Source: Campylorhamphus procurvoides (lineage: Eukaryota > Chordata > Aves > Passeriformes > Dendrocolaptidae). From it: a DNA stretch of 64,000 nt. Within the stretch, counting starts at the first letter, position 1. Every line of letters begins with the position of its first letter. Shown one piece after another: positions 10,806 to 23,125 of the stretch. The position numbers were made by a program, and so were the translations under genes. The stretch is taken from positions 253,609-317,608 of the forward strand of contig WBMV01003263.1 of NCBI GenBank assembly GCA_013396655.1, given 5' to 3'. Below the pieces are notes generated by a model. The model was given only the letters and a program-made list of their open reading frames with translations, was not told the origin of the DNA and did not search any database.

Positions 10806-13800
10806 AGCCCTGATCCTCTGTGTGTCCCCTGAGGGAGGTTGGAGGAGACATGCAGTCTATGCTGGTGGGATGCTTTTGGAAGCGGATGGCACAGTGGGGA
10901 AGCACCTGGGTTTTTCTGCCTGAATGTCAGGTGTGCATGCTGCAGTCCTGTTGGAGGGTTGCAATGGAGAAATGATTTCTTCCATTTATGTGATTTCTTG
11001 ATTCCCTAAGACCCTGATTAATTTGGCAAAAAAAGAAATATTGCAACAAATTTGAGGCTGATTTGGCATTTTGCTGGCTTGAGTTAGAATTGATGGTGTC
11101 TCAGTGGCCAGGCAGTGGTACAAATTGAATCCTTTTTGATCACTCGCAAGAATTCTCACATTATTTAAACAGAAATGGTACTAACTTGGCTTGGTATCCA
11201 CTACCAGTTCCTCTGGGACATGAAGTGACAAACTAAATGGACCTTGATTTGACCTACAGTGTCACTTCTGCAATCTTATGTCTTTGATCTCTCTTTTTGG
11301 ATGTACCCTTTTTTCCAATCTCTGTTTTATGAAGAGCTCAGAGTGTATTTTTTAAAAAAATAATAAAATGAAGCTACATTCAGACCTGATTGTCCTTGAA
11401 CTTAAGGTGGGAAGGGTTAAGGTCATAGTGGTTTGAATTTGATGTTTCTTACTGAGATACTTTCCTACCTAATTCTATATGTTTGGAATGCAGAAGACTA
11501 ACTGAAAATTAGTATAAGCATTAAAAATATGTCTCATACAGTCATTTTTCTTTATGTCTGTCCTCTGTTATGATGACCATGACTTCTTTCTCTTTTGTCT
11601 CACAAAAAATTATTTCAGATCAGTATAAAAGTGTCTCATGAAGCATGAGAGCTGCCCATGAAGGTAAAGCTTGTTCCTTTCCTCTGACAAACATGCCAAC
11701 AGTCAGTCAGTCTCCTTGATCTCTCTGACAGGGACAAGTAACAAGCTAAAACTAAGCGAGGAGGCATGTGAAATCTTTGTCTGCATTTGGTTCAGCCAGC
11801 GATTTGTACTTTAGAGCTGGGGTAAATCAAGGTGGCACTCAGACCTCAATCAGCCAGCAGCAACAGTGTGTTCTCAGTGAAGCTGTCCTGACAGATCCAG
11901 AGGGGAATTTTTTCACCCGTGTGCCAGAAGTGGATCCTTTTGCTCTAGATTTGATCTGAGGTCAAATTGTAAAGGATACCCGGAGATAAAAACTAAAACC
12001 TGAAGATATAAAAGGCTATTAATCAATATGTGTAGTCCAATATGTGTAGTTTTCCCTTTAGGGTTAAAGCCAAAGAATCATACTTGGTCCCCTAAGCTTG
12101 AGTGCATGCACGAAGAAGAAAGAAATGAGTCTGCTGACTTTCTTACAATTTGGAGACTTCTACAGGCTCCCATTTTCCTTTTGGACGTGCCACTAAGCTC
12201 CAAGCATGGGAGGGAGGAGGGATGGTGGGATGGTGTCTGCTGCAGACCTTTGTGCTGAGGAAATCATCCAAGGTGCATCTGTAGAAGAGCAACCCCTTCC
12301 TCCTTTGTGTATCAGAGTTGATTGGAGTTTGTAAACACAGTGTCTAAAATTCAAGACTGAAATCTGCTCTCCTAAACTTGCATATTTCTTTGCAGTAAAC
12401 TTTTGTTGAAAACTACTGTACACAGAGGGCATCTTTATCAGCGACACAGAACTGTTAAGGAGAGTCAATGTAACCAAAATCAGCTAACAATGCTGTGCTC
12501 CCACAGACCTCCAAAATCTGCGTAGGAGCATTAAAAGAAAATATGCTTCCTGTGACTCTTAGTTTTTTATACTCCTGGGTTAAGTCAAAAGCCTCTAGAG
12601 ATGAGCCTTTCAGTTGTCTGCATCTTCATCCAGACATACTTACCATGTAAAGTTAAATTACTTTTTCCTTGTATAAACCAAAGTTCTGATGAATTTGGAG
12701 CTTGTGGTTAGACAAGGCAGAGAAAATGTTTCCTTCAGTAGTCCAGACACTGTTCTGGCTAAATTGCTAGTGGATTTCCATGCAGACCAATCCTATTTCT
12801 TGGATTTTCTGCACATTTTGTATTACTTAATACAGCACTACAATGTCAGACTGGCTCAGCTGTATGCCTCCACCCTCCCTGCTTCCAGAGCAAGGTGCTC
12901 CATTACTTACACACACAGAAATTTACTTTGCCCTCTCTACCAACAAGAGGACCTTGAGAAGGGTGAAATTTTTTAAAAAGCCTGATCTTTGAAAGCATTT
13001 GCAGAATGGCATGTGAAAAAGAGCAATAGAAAATCTTTTTTACAACTTCACACTCTGAAATTGCTTAAGCAAAAAGAAACTTAAGACAGAGGACACTGTC
13101 TTATTTTATTTCTGAAAGGAAGGAAGTCACTCAGGTTTTGAAATGCCTGTAATACAATGAATCTGCATGACAGAGGCAGGTGGTCATTAAAATGAATTTA
13201 CTATAAGAGCATATAGAACTTTATAGAGATTTCATGAAATCTAATGCTGAAAATTTATGATAGCAAATAATAAGGCTTTGATTAGGCTGAAGGGATTGAA
13301 AATTCCTGGAGAGATTGGATTAGGATTAAATGGAAACTAGCAGTACCTGCTAGAGACAGCTGAGCTAAATACCACTCTTTGGGGCTTGTGGTGACTTTTT
13401 AACATGTGGATTGGTTACTTGAGCTAGGTAAGCAAAACACATGCTGGTTTAAGTTGCCCTGACAAGGTTTCTAGGCATGGTTAGACTTAAACATTTTACA
13501 GTTGCTGTGTTTCATTCTGGTTTATGATTTCCTTCTTTCTAATGTTTCTTCAGCTTATTTCCCCGCTCTGGACTGTGATATTGTGCAAAAGAGGCTATGT
13601 GGGTTTGGGGTTTGTACATGTGTGATGAGAGGGAAGAGAGAAGTGTAAGTGGCTGATTTGGGTCCTACCTCTGCTATGCACTAAGCTCCAATGCTTACAC
13701 ACAGTCCTGTTGCAGGGATGGTCTGAGGCACTGGCTGGGGTTGTGACCTCCTGATAGCTCAGCTCTTCTACCCAGGTCCTTTAATCGGGTGCAAATTCTC

Positions 13801-16800
13801 TAAGTGAGAGAGGTGCGGGAATTAGATCAGTTTACAGGAGGCTGCAGATGAGCATGGACGAGGAGAAGGAAACTGTTCTTCTCTTCATTCTGTACTGAGT
13901 ATGTAAAAAATATCTGGCAGAAGGAGAGCATCCCAATCCCTGTCACTTGTCTTGGGCTCTTCCCAGCTTCCTCAACCAACTTATTTTGACTCATGGTGTT
14001 TGACTCATGGGGCAAGAAGGAAAAGGGGTGGGAAGATGTGGAAATCACTTCTGATCCAAACAGTCTCAGCACCTGGAGAATTAACCTTTTCTACCCTTCC
14101 CTTCCTTGCTGGTTAGGTACACATGTCCTCCCCTCCATGGTCACAACAGATCCCATCACCATCACCACTGTTCAGGAGGCTCTTGGGTGCTGTTTGTATT
14201 CAGTGCAGATGCTAGACAATTTCTCCTCTAACTTTGGCAAGTACTTAATTCACAGAAGACATTTCAGAAGGCCCAAAATTGCTCACAGATTTCACTTGAA
14301 TTTTCTGAATGGAAAGTTTTAAGAAATGATGGGATAATGTTCATAAGATTGAACAGAAAATCCAATTTGGATGCCTACCTCCCTTGCCTGTTCCTTGTTT
14401 AGGGGACAACCCTTAGGGAGAGGCAACCTTCCCATTTATGCAAAGAAAATATGAATACTTGGGCCACCACCCAAAGATGGGCATTCATTTTGGCATGAAT
14501 GGATTTTAGTTTTTTCCTATTAAAACATTTTCATGTTCTGTCATTTAAATCTTAATTATGTCAGGCAGATTAATGTTGAATGTGCAAGATTTAAAGAATT
14601 GGAGCAGCATCCTCTACCTTTCTTTCCTGGAAAGTGTTCCATGCTCTGTGGTACAGGACACTTAGGGTGTTTCTGTCTTTCCCATGCTGAAATTATTCTC
14701 TTGATATATAATATTTACTTTCACCTCAAATCCATATCAAGGATGATGGCAAAGTTATTACTGGGTGGTCAGTCATTCTGATGTCAGTCACTCTCCTCTC
14801 CCTTTTTCCAATGAATGTCAAAGTATTTTATGGAAATATTTTATAATAGGATTGAGTGCCAACATTTTGTCTCGGATACCTCAGCATAGGAAGCTGGCCT
14901 TCCCTTGGATATTACTCACCCTCACAGCAATCAATGAGTCAGTACTTTAGGAAAATTAAAAGTGAAATGTTTTGGGGGGCTTTTTTCAGCACAGTAAATG
15001 AAGCTCAAGAAAAGTACTTACATATCAATGTGAATGTTATTTGTGTGGTGCTATTCAAAGCCCTGTGATTCTGGGGCCGGGCCATGGCCATAGTATTTAG
15101 CCTGGATGTCAAGGTGTGGATCACACCGAGGTGATTGCCAAATGCTTTGAGCTGAGACATTTTGAGAGCAACGACATTTCACTCTGCAGAAAGAGAAGAA
15201 AACAAGCCATTCCCCTCTTCCCCTCCTGCAATGGTTTTTATTTTACACCACCAAGAGATGACATAAAATTTGATGAATTTAATCCTTTTTTTTTTATACC
15301 CACTTGAACTACTATATAAATATTAATAGCTAAACACATTGCAAACAGGTGGGACCCGTTCTGCCTCTGGAGAGCTGCCACCGCTAAGTGATATCTCAGA
15401 TGGGGTGACAGAACTTTCCCATGTGGGCGCTGTCTCTCCCTGCCAGCCCCTCGGACATGCCTGGAGCTGAGAGCTCTTTGTTTTTTTGGGCTTTTTTCTT
15501 TTTATGGTATCGCTATAACAGTTTTTCTTGGTCTTTTAACAGCTCATTCAGAAGGAGAAGGACAGGGAATTAAAAGGCAATTTTTTCATTATCATTTCTA
15601 GTTAGTGGGGTGTTTCAAAGGGGGTTTGTTCCTGATGACAACCGGCCCCCTGTTGTGTGTTTGTGTCTGAGGGCAGCACCTCTAAAATGGTAATAAAGAA
15701 GTGTTTATCTGAGAAATGTATGGTAAATTGTCTTTCTACCATCTTGCCTCGTCTTCTAGCCTACCTTGAAGGTACTGTAAAGGGAATGGCTGTGAGGATC
15801 TACCCTGTGTGTGGAACTGCACGAGCAATGGCCACATCTGTGACTTGCTCCCATGCCCTTGCAGCTAGGCTCTTTTGGGCAGCACTTTGGGCAGCAAAGG
15901 GACGGTTACAAGAAGCTGTAGGTCTGGAAGGACTGCGAGGTGATAGGGAGCAGTGTGCACAGGGGAATGCCTGAATTACCCACTTTTATTCTACAGTTAT
16001 TTCCTCTACTGTGTCCTGATTATAGTATTCATTCATTCTTCACTGTAAAAATCTTAAAAAAGAAATAATGCTTAGAGTTCATTTGTCACAGACTGTGTTG
16101 GGGATCAGTGGCTGCAGTGGCTGCCCCCAGGGTGATGGAGCAATTGCTGCTCCCTTCCCAGGGCATGCAGAGCTTTCTTGGTTTTACCGAGGAAATTATG
16201 GCCTTTTTCCTGAGCAAAATCATGGGCGGTGTTCATAGGGGTCGTTTGGGTTTTGGTTTTCTTGCTTAAAATGATGTTTCCACAGAAGCTGTCAACACAT
16301 TTTGGCTTTCAAACAATTACAAATCTAAAAACGTTGGGTTGTTTAAAAATCTAATTTTTCCCTAAAATAGTTTTTGATGAAAAATATACTATGTTCTTCA
16401 TACCATTTACTTACTTTTTTCCTGTAAGAACTAGAGAGATGCAGTGTAGCCCCAGCCAAATCTGGGAGTCTGAGAATCTGTGACTTGTAGGATGTATTGT
16501 ACTCAGAATAGTTTCAAATGACATATTTCAATAATTTTTAATTTCTCTTTTTGTAAGAATTCTGAACAGAAGAGAAAGCTGTTTCAGTTGATGGCGTGTT
16601 ATTTGGGGGTTTTTTCCCCTCCAAAAGCCTGTACAAAAATTAAAGATTCAAATTTTCCTCAGGGGCAAGAACAGAAATATTAGTGATGTGCCACTTGCTT
16701 GGTGGCACCGTGGAGGGAATGGTACAGGCATGAATCAGGGACTGCTGGCAGAGTCACTTTCCAATATGTGCAAATAAAAATGCAGACCACGTATTACATC

Positions 16801-17040
16801 TGGGGTCTGAAGATTTACCAGGCTGCCATAAGGCCATAAGTTTGGTTGTTTGCAGTTTTTGTTTTTTTTTTGAACTATCTAAACAGGCTGCACGAAATGT
16901 TGCCTCCCTTTTTTTATTAATACATTTTTAAAACTGATTCTAGCTGGGGAGACTCCAGCCTTGCTATTTAATGTTCTGATTAATGAGCATAAGCAATGCT
17001 TTTAAGATATTTTTTACCTGTGTATAATCAAGCCATCTAG
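10806..17040. other. non-coding stretch, no gene recognised
   Basis: The stretch is mostly AT-rich with no identifiable gene or transposon. GC-richer islands occur at about 12840-12900, 13640-13780 and 15340-15480. The part at 15340-15640 has an E-box (CAGGTG) near 15346 and half a dozen scattered CpGs next to T-rich tracts, and could be regulatory. Other motif signals are listed separately. Confidence 0.6.
13279..13328 (+). promoter_or_regulatory. cluster of GGATTA-type homeodomain motifs (candidate)
   Basis: Two GGATTA hexamers sit head to tail with no spacer at 13317-13328. A further GATTAGG occurs at about 13279 and GGGATTG at about 13292. GGATTA/TAATCC is the core recognised by K50 homeodomain factors such as the OTX, CRX, PITX and GSC families. 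Four related cores within 50 bases is more than a chance scattering, but short motifs are common and the surroundings are AT-rich. Conservation has not been tested. Confidence 0.25.
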
Positions 17041-17047
17041 CCACCAG

Positions 17048-17192
17048 TAACTGCAAATGTCACAGATTTCAATGGTCTCTTTGGGACTTTTAATCTGTTT
17101 GCTTTTATAAAGGAGGTGATTTTATTTTTACATTAAGGAAGCATTAACATCATTAAATGGGCTCCCACTTTATGATAACTGCAAATGTCACA
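17048..17192 (+). repeat. 17-base exact direct repeat, 128 bases apart
   Basis: The 17-mer TAACTGCAAATGTCACA occurs at 17048-17064 and again at 17176-17192 in the same orientation. Flanking bases differ, so this is not a simple tandem array. On the opposite strand each copy reads TGTGACATTTGCAGTTA, which includes a TGACA core like that bound by MEIS/PBX-type TALE factors and an ATTTGCA octamer-like core. A paired binding site inside an enhancer is one explanation; chance or an old duplication are others. Confidence 0.45.
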
Positions 17193-20100
17193 TTGATCCA
17201 GAAAGATAAGAAAATGTGCTCGTCTTTGGAACAATATCCAAGGCAAGAGCAGGCAACCCACACTATTTGCATTAAAAAACAAATTGTATAAATGCAGAAG
17301 ATTGATGTGCCATCTGTTCATGTCCTTCACTTTTCTGGCTCTTCTGTGTTGAGATATTTTTATGGAATAGTTACGTTTATTATTTTGAAAATGACTCACA
17401 GGTTAAAAAAGTTTACGATGGGCAATATAAGTTGAAGATACTCATTTACAGTATCTCAGGTATAAAAACTGGCATTAAAATTAACTTCCATGCCCACAAA
17501 CAAACTACAGTATTCTGCAGTCTGTATTACCTAGGATCAGAGAAAAAGATTTTATAAGCAACACTAGCAGTTTATGAGGTGAATCTGAAATATCTAACTT
17601 GTACATTGTAATTCTCGACTAATGGAAAGGGATTCAGAAAGGTATAGCATCTAGCAAAAGCTACTGAATGGGCTTTGTAAGAAGAAGGTCAATGTGTGAT
17701 GGAACCTGTTTAAGGTCAGGCTGCATATTTCCAGTGAAACACCTACATAGCTGAGGTGGATGTGGTGAGCAGAGTGCGGAATGGTCAGCATTTTTGTTCG
17801 AAAGCTAAGCCCAAATCCCAGGCAACGACTGCTGCCAGACCTGCAAGCTCCACAAAGATGCCATGAAGAAAACCTGTTCTCACCATGATCCCTCACTGTT
17901 GCTTTTGTACCCCTCCTGCTTGCCACACCAAGCCTCTTGTTGCCTGGAGTAATGCCCATTGAGGCATTCCTTGTTGTTTTGTACCAAGCTCCACTTGGAA
18001 ATTATTCTTGTCCTTGAGACCTCCTGAACTGAGGACAGGATGGTAGAAAGGCAGGGCAAGGCAGAAGCATTTCTCTGATGCCCAGAGGCTGGGAGCAGGA
18101 ACATGGGAGCTGGCATGTGTGGCATAGTACATGAGACGAGGGAGATCGAGGATCCCAGCAGTGAGAGAGAGATGGGAGAGAGAGAATCCAGCTGCAGGGG
18201 CTGTTGAAAGCATCAGGTATCAAGTATCTCCTGATGATAGAGCCTATGCAGGCTTTTAGAACAGGAGGCAGCAAATGGTGTCTGGGAGAAGGGGGCTGAT
18301 ACTCATTTTACAGGGTCAGAAAAATCACCAGCCCTGTGAGGCCCTCCAAATGTAAATCACAACATGCAGAAAATTCACATTTGGAGATGTGCATCAGGCT
18401 GGATTTGATGGCAGTAAATCCTGTCCTCTTTCCTAATGTTCCTCCTACTAAAAATGGAGTGGCTCAGAGATTTTATGAAAGAAGAGGGTCTCCCAAGTCA
18501 ACAGAATTATCTGATCCCTTTCTGAACCCGTTTACCTTTTAATTTTCACATGCCACAGTGAGAAGTTCCTGAGTTAGCTGTGCTTTGTGTGCTGACATAT
18601 TGTTGTTGCTTTCCTGCCTGGACCCTGCCACACATTTGGCTTGTCTGGTACTCTTCCCACCTTCAGATCCCAGTTTGGAAGAAGCACTGAGCCATCGGTT
18701 TCCCTGAGTGATTTGTTTTCTCCATGTTTCCATATGTTTATCAGTTTCTGATAATCTGTTAGTCATTAGTGGGAGCAGACTTCGTATCAGAAAAACATGT
18801 TGCATGTTTTAAACCCAACTGAAAATGTTGCATTGACATTGGTGTGTGCTTGATAGCTCCAGCTGAAGTGAAGATGCTGTCCTACAGCCTGTGTCAGGTG
18901 GAGCCTGGAGTTCTGTGATCTTTCCTGAGGGTGGTGGAGGATGAAATTAGGAAGAAAAAAAACCATTTTTGATCAGCAAAAATCAGTAGTAAACAAGCCT
19001 GCATCTTCTCTTACTGAACTTGTTTTAGTATTGGCCAATTAAAGTACTTGAAAGTCATTTCAGTGCAATACCAAGACATACTAAAAGTATCTCAGCCCAG
19101 AGGTGTGCAGCCAAAACATAGCAAAGCAGGAAATGGGTGCATCGGCAAAAGAAGTGATGAAATGTGCCCAGAAATAAAGTGAAGAGCTAATGACTCATAG
19201 TCAGCATGGTTTTATAACCTGTATTCAGAGCCTGACTCATCATGCCACCTAATCATACCCAGGAGACAGGACTTGGCGAATGCAAAGTGCTTCCCATCTT
19301 TTCAAGGTGTCTGCACTACCCTTTAAACTAAACAGGTTTGCCACTGCCTCAGAATTTGCTGCATTTTTACACAGTAGTCAAGTCACATAGAGGCCACACT
19401 AGCTGTGATTTTGGCAGTAATATGATGGCTGGTTGAGGTTTTGCCTGTTGGTGTTGAATAGTGTAGTTTCTGTCGTGTCACCATACGTGGCACCGTATCT
19501 GGAGTCACAAAATGGCCACAGGTGAGTCATATCTAAATAAATTCTGGACATGCATTGTGGTTCCATCATGGAGCTTAAAGTCCTTATTGTTGAATCTAAT
19601 ACTCCAGTCCGATTCACAAAAATCAGCTATAGAAATTGAAGATGGGGCAAAAGAAACCACACTATTTCAAACAAAGAGGATTTTAGTTTTGCTGTTGGAA
19701 TACCTTTTATCTGCTTCAAATCTTTTCTAGGAATCCTTATCTAAAAGCTTGAATTTTTTAATCATGTATTAAACAAGGGAATATATGGCACGTGTGGTAC
19801 CTAGAAATGACACATTTTTTCTTAAGTAGATAAGCCCTGTCCTTAAAATTTTAAATATTGTCGTTTATTAAAGACACTTGCCTTTAAATTGGAGTAGACA
19901 GAAGTTCATCTTTATCTTTGGAGAATCTGATGTTTCTGCTCTCAAGTCTCCTGTCAGGGTCACCAAATTATTTCTCAAGAGTGAAGGACACTTTCAAATA
20001 ACTTGTGTGCTGAATAAGTTCACCTTGGAAAAGACCCAGCATCTACTTTTCACTTTGAGAGCGAGGCCAGCCGTGATGGAGTCTGCATGTCTAAGATTTT

Positions 20101-22477
20101 TCAAACAATCTTTATCGCACTGCTCCAACTAACCATGTGCACAAAGTGAATCCTACCCTGCAGATCAGTATGCTGTACAGCTAAAAAGAAAATAACATTT
20201 AAAAAGCTCCAGATGTTTCAGTTGATGAAAAGAAAGGAAGAGAACGGCTCAGCACTGCACACACCAATCTTCACTCATCATTTTCTGTGCTCTCTCTCTG
20301 GGCTTGTTTCTGTCTTTCACTCAAGATTTACACTGTAAACAAACTGAGGCAAGGACAAGCTGCTCTGATGTTTCCTGGTACAGACATCAGCAAACTGACC
20401 TGGGTCTTGACTTGCAGCTGAAGCTCCTAGAACTGCTACCGCAGTTTAAACAAGGGCTATTATTTCCAGGTGCTCCAAAAGCAGTTCTGGAACATCATGA
20501 TAAAATGGGGAGTGTCCTACTAAGGAAAGGTTTCCTCCTTTTATCCATAATCTAAATTGCCACTTTCAATTACTTGAATTTTTCCTGTTTTGATGGAATG
20601 GATTACTTGATTTTCATCTGAGCCTTCTGTAAAGGCAGAAGTCATTTGTGTTAGCAAAACCAGAAGGCAAATGTTTGTTATGGAATGAAAGCAGTGACTC
20701 AGGTTCTGTGCAAGTTCATCCTGGCTTGAGGTGGACATTGTGGATGTAGCAGAATAGGACTGCCCACTGCCAACACCATTCAGGCTGCAATCACTGTGAG
20801 CAGCTGCAGGCATCAGCCCTCATACCTTCTGTTGTGCTCAAGGCACTTGGGTACCTACCTCCTCTTTGGTTTCAGTGGGGTGGAATGACTGACTCTCTTT
20901 AAATTGTTTTGTGGATCCTGAATGAAAAAAAACACACCAGGAAATTACAGAAAATTGACAAAAGCCCAGATAAACAACTGAAGCTATTGACCATTTTGTA
21001 GGCTATCCCCTGCATGCTTATAAAACACTCTGTGGTTGACTGTGCATCTTGCCAAATGTCAGGTAGAAAGCCCATGATGGATTGCAGATAGTTTTTCCTG
21101 AACAGCGTCAGTGTAATTTTCACACTTTTTTAGTTTTGGGGGAAAGACACATCTACTTCTGTGATTGTGGCAGTAGGTAGTTTGGGAGCCTGGTTTCATG
21201 TGAGGCTGAATTCCCAGGTTAGTTTGTTCAGCTCTCCCTTTTCTTCTCCACCTTGGCTTCAGTGCCTGTAGAAAGGTTTTGTGCTTATACTTAGCAGAGT
21301 TATGAAATGCTTAGCCTTTTATAGCCCTCTGACTGCTGTTATTATAGCTTGTAGCTCAGTTGTGTGTGTTTTGTTCCCATTCCAAAAGCTGCTTGAAAGC
21401 CATCCTGAGTATGCCCCTGGCAGCAGCAGCACGGCTGCATGGAATTGCATCCAAGCATTTGTTGGTGTGATCTGCATGCCCTTCCTCACACGTACTCCTC
21501 ATTTCTGTCAAGGGTATGACAGTAGGGCTCAGTACTAGGCAGGGACGACTCAGGCCTCTCTGCTTTCTATGTATAAAAAGATTCAGACACACAGAGAGAG
21601 AGATTTACATCTCTGTAAAAATGGCTTGAGTTGCCACTCAGCAGCTTTGGTGGATGCTCTTTGCACGAGGGAAGAGTCTGGTTGACACTGAGTGCATTTT
21701 ACTCCTGTTCGTAGAAAAACCACATAACATTTTAGCTGCATTTTGTCACAAAAATAGGTTACAAAAAGAAAGAGGCCACTAGACTAGCTGCCTCAAAGAG
21801 GAGGAAAGGGGAGAAATTCAGCAGTGGTTTATGTATTTGTCTGTGGGAAACCTCTAGAGCTTTGCTTTTTGAGATGGCCGGGGTGTGGTGGCACAGTTTT
21901 TTTTGTAATGGAAACCATTATTTATGTGACACTTAGACCACAATGCTCATTTCACTCATTAACTCAGCAACATTAAGACTGCTCTCCAGACAATGGGAGT
22001 TACACATTCAGAGTATTGTTATTGCCATTCCTATGCCATTTATGCAATGGAAGATGTTTGCATATTACATTTGTCACAGACAACTATGGGGTATCAGATG
22101 TAGTGGTATTATTTTAAAATAGAACTGTAAAATGCAACTAAATATGCTCAGCTGCAGATAGCTTTGGATTTTCTAAACTGAAAATTCCCATAATCTTATA
22201 AAAATGTGGTGCAATGTGAATGTTAATGGCTCAGGGGACTGGTGAAGGGAAACAAGGTTTCTTAACTCTTGATAAATAGCACAAATCAAACCCAGCTTGA
22301 TCATGTCTGAAAGTCACTATTATTCTCAGATTTACTTGTGTTTTGTTTTGTTTTCATTGTGGTTTGACTATATGAATATATGATCCAGTTTCTCAACAAA
22401 AAGGTGACTCATTCTAATTTAAAAAAGAATAAAAGGAAATCAGCGTTGAAACTGAAGCGCAAATGTTTTTTTAGGTA
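17193..22477. other. non-coding stretch, no gene recognised
   Basis: No exon, RNA gene or known repeat is recognised. Purine runs occur at about 18160-18190 and 21593-21603 (short GA-rich microsatellite-like tracts). Overlapping minus-strand reading frames at 17650-18275 lie in a GC-richer patch and show no domain. The rest is AT-leaning and CpG-poor. Confidence 0.6.
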
Positions 22478-22503
22478 CTAACACAAAATGAGGGCTTGCT
22501 CAC

Positions 22504-22670
22504 CCCTCTTCTTGGAATAAATGCTCCTAAACAAATCCTCCCCAGGGGAAACCTTTCTGCCCTCCAGGATGAAGTGATTGTGCTGGAAGTCAAGTCTGCA
22601 CTCCTTTGCAGACTGGGCATGTTTGTAAAGGTTTATTACATCTTTGACTTGAGAAGGGAGCATTGGTAAC
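22504..22670 (-). other. candidate internal exon (167 bases), unassigned
   Basis: On the minus strand a pyrimidine-rich tract ending TATTCCCCACAG abuts position 22670, a good splice acceptor. A GGG|GTGAGCAAG donor begins at 22503. Between them one frame is open for 55 codons, entered after one base and leaving one base over (total 167). The peptide is hydrophilic, with segments such as SQVKDVINLYKHAQ, LDFQHNHFILEGRK and SPGEDLFRSIYSKK. I do not recognise a family. Acceptor, donor and open frame together are suggestive, but similar coincidences arise in 64 kb, there is no CpG excess, and no partner exon was found. Confidence 0.25.
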
Positions 22671-22950
22671 CTGTGGGGAATAGCTCAAGAGGAACCTGGA
22701 GGGATGGGAAGTGGCGGGTGAGTACTCAGGGTTACCCTCCATCATCACAGCAGAAACCGAGCTAGTTCAGTCCCAGGGCCACACTGTGCTTCAAGGGAGT
22801 AGATTCTGAGAAACTGTATGTTTTAATGAAGAGGATGGTGAATGTTAAAAAAATCTGAGGAGGAGCAGCGGAAAAGTATGTAAAAATGCTCAAGTCTGGA
22901 AATGCAGCAGGTAATGCTAAAAGACAGTATGGTTGAGGTAAAATATACAG

Positions 22951-23125
22951 CAATTTTGTTCTGGTATGTAAAATAAGCTTTTGATTTATGGAGTGTCAAA
23001 AATGTAGATTTCTACGCCTTTCACGATGAATTTTTTTGGCAAATTTTTGGATGAAAATGATTATGGGAAAAATGTTCAGAATATAATTATGGCTTTGCTG
23101 AAGAATCGAGGGCTCTTTAAAGATG
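22951..23125 (+). repeat. diverged direct duplication, copy 1
   Basis: This segment aligns by eye with 24944-25115. The best part shares TTGTTCT..TATGTAAA.TAAG near the start, then an identical GATTTATGGAGTG (22983-22995) and CAAAAATGTA followed by ATTTCTA (interrupted by one difference). Similarity continues more weakly through AAAATGA to GATGTT near the end. The two copies differ by many substitutions and small indels, so the duplication is old. It could be a pair of copies of an ancient transposon family or a locally duplicated regulatory element. Confidence 0.65.

Noticed and set aside
18160..18190. GA-rich tract as a possible microsatellite or GAGA element
   Set aside because: Too short and interrupted to be more than low-complexity sequence.
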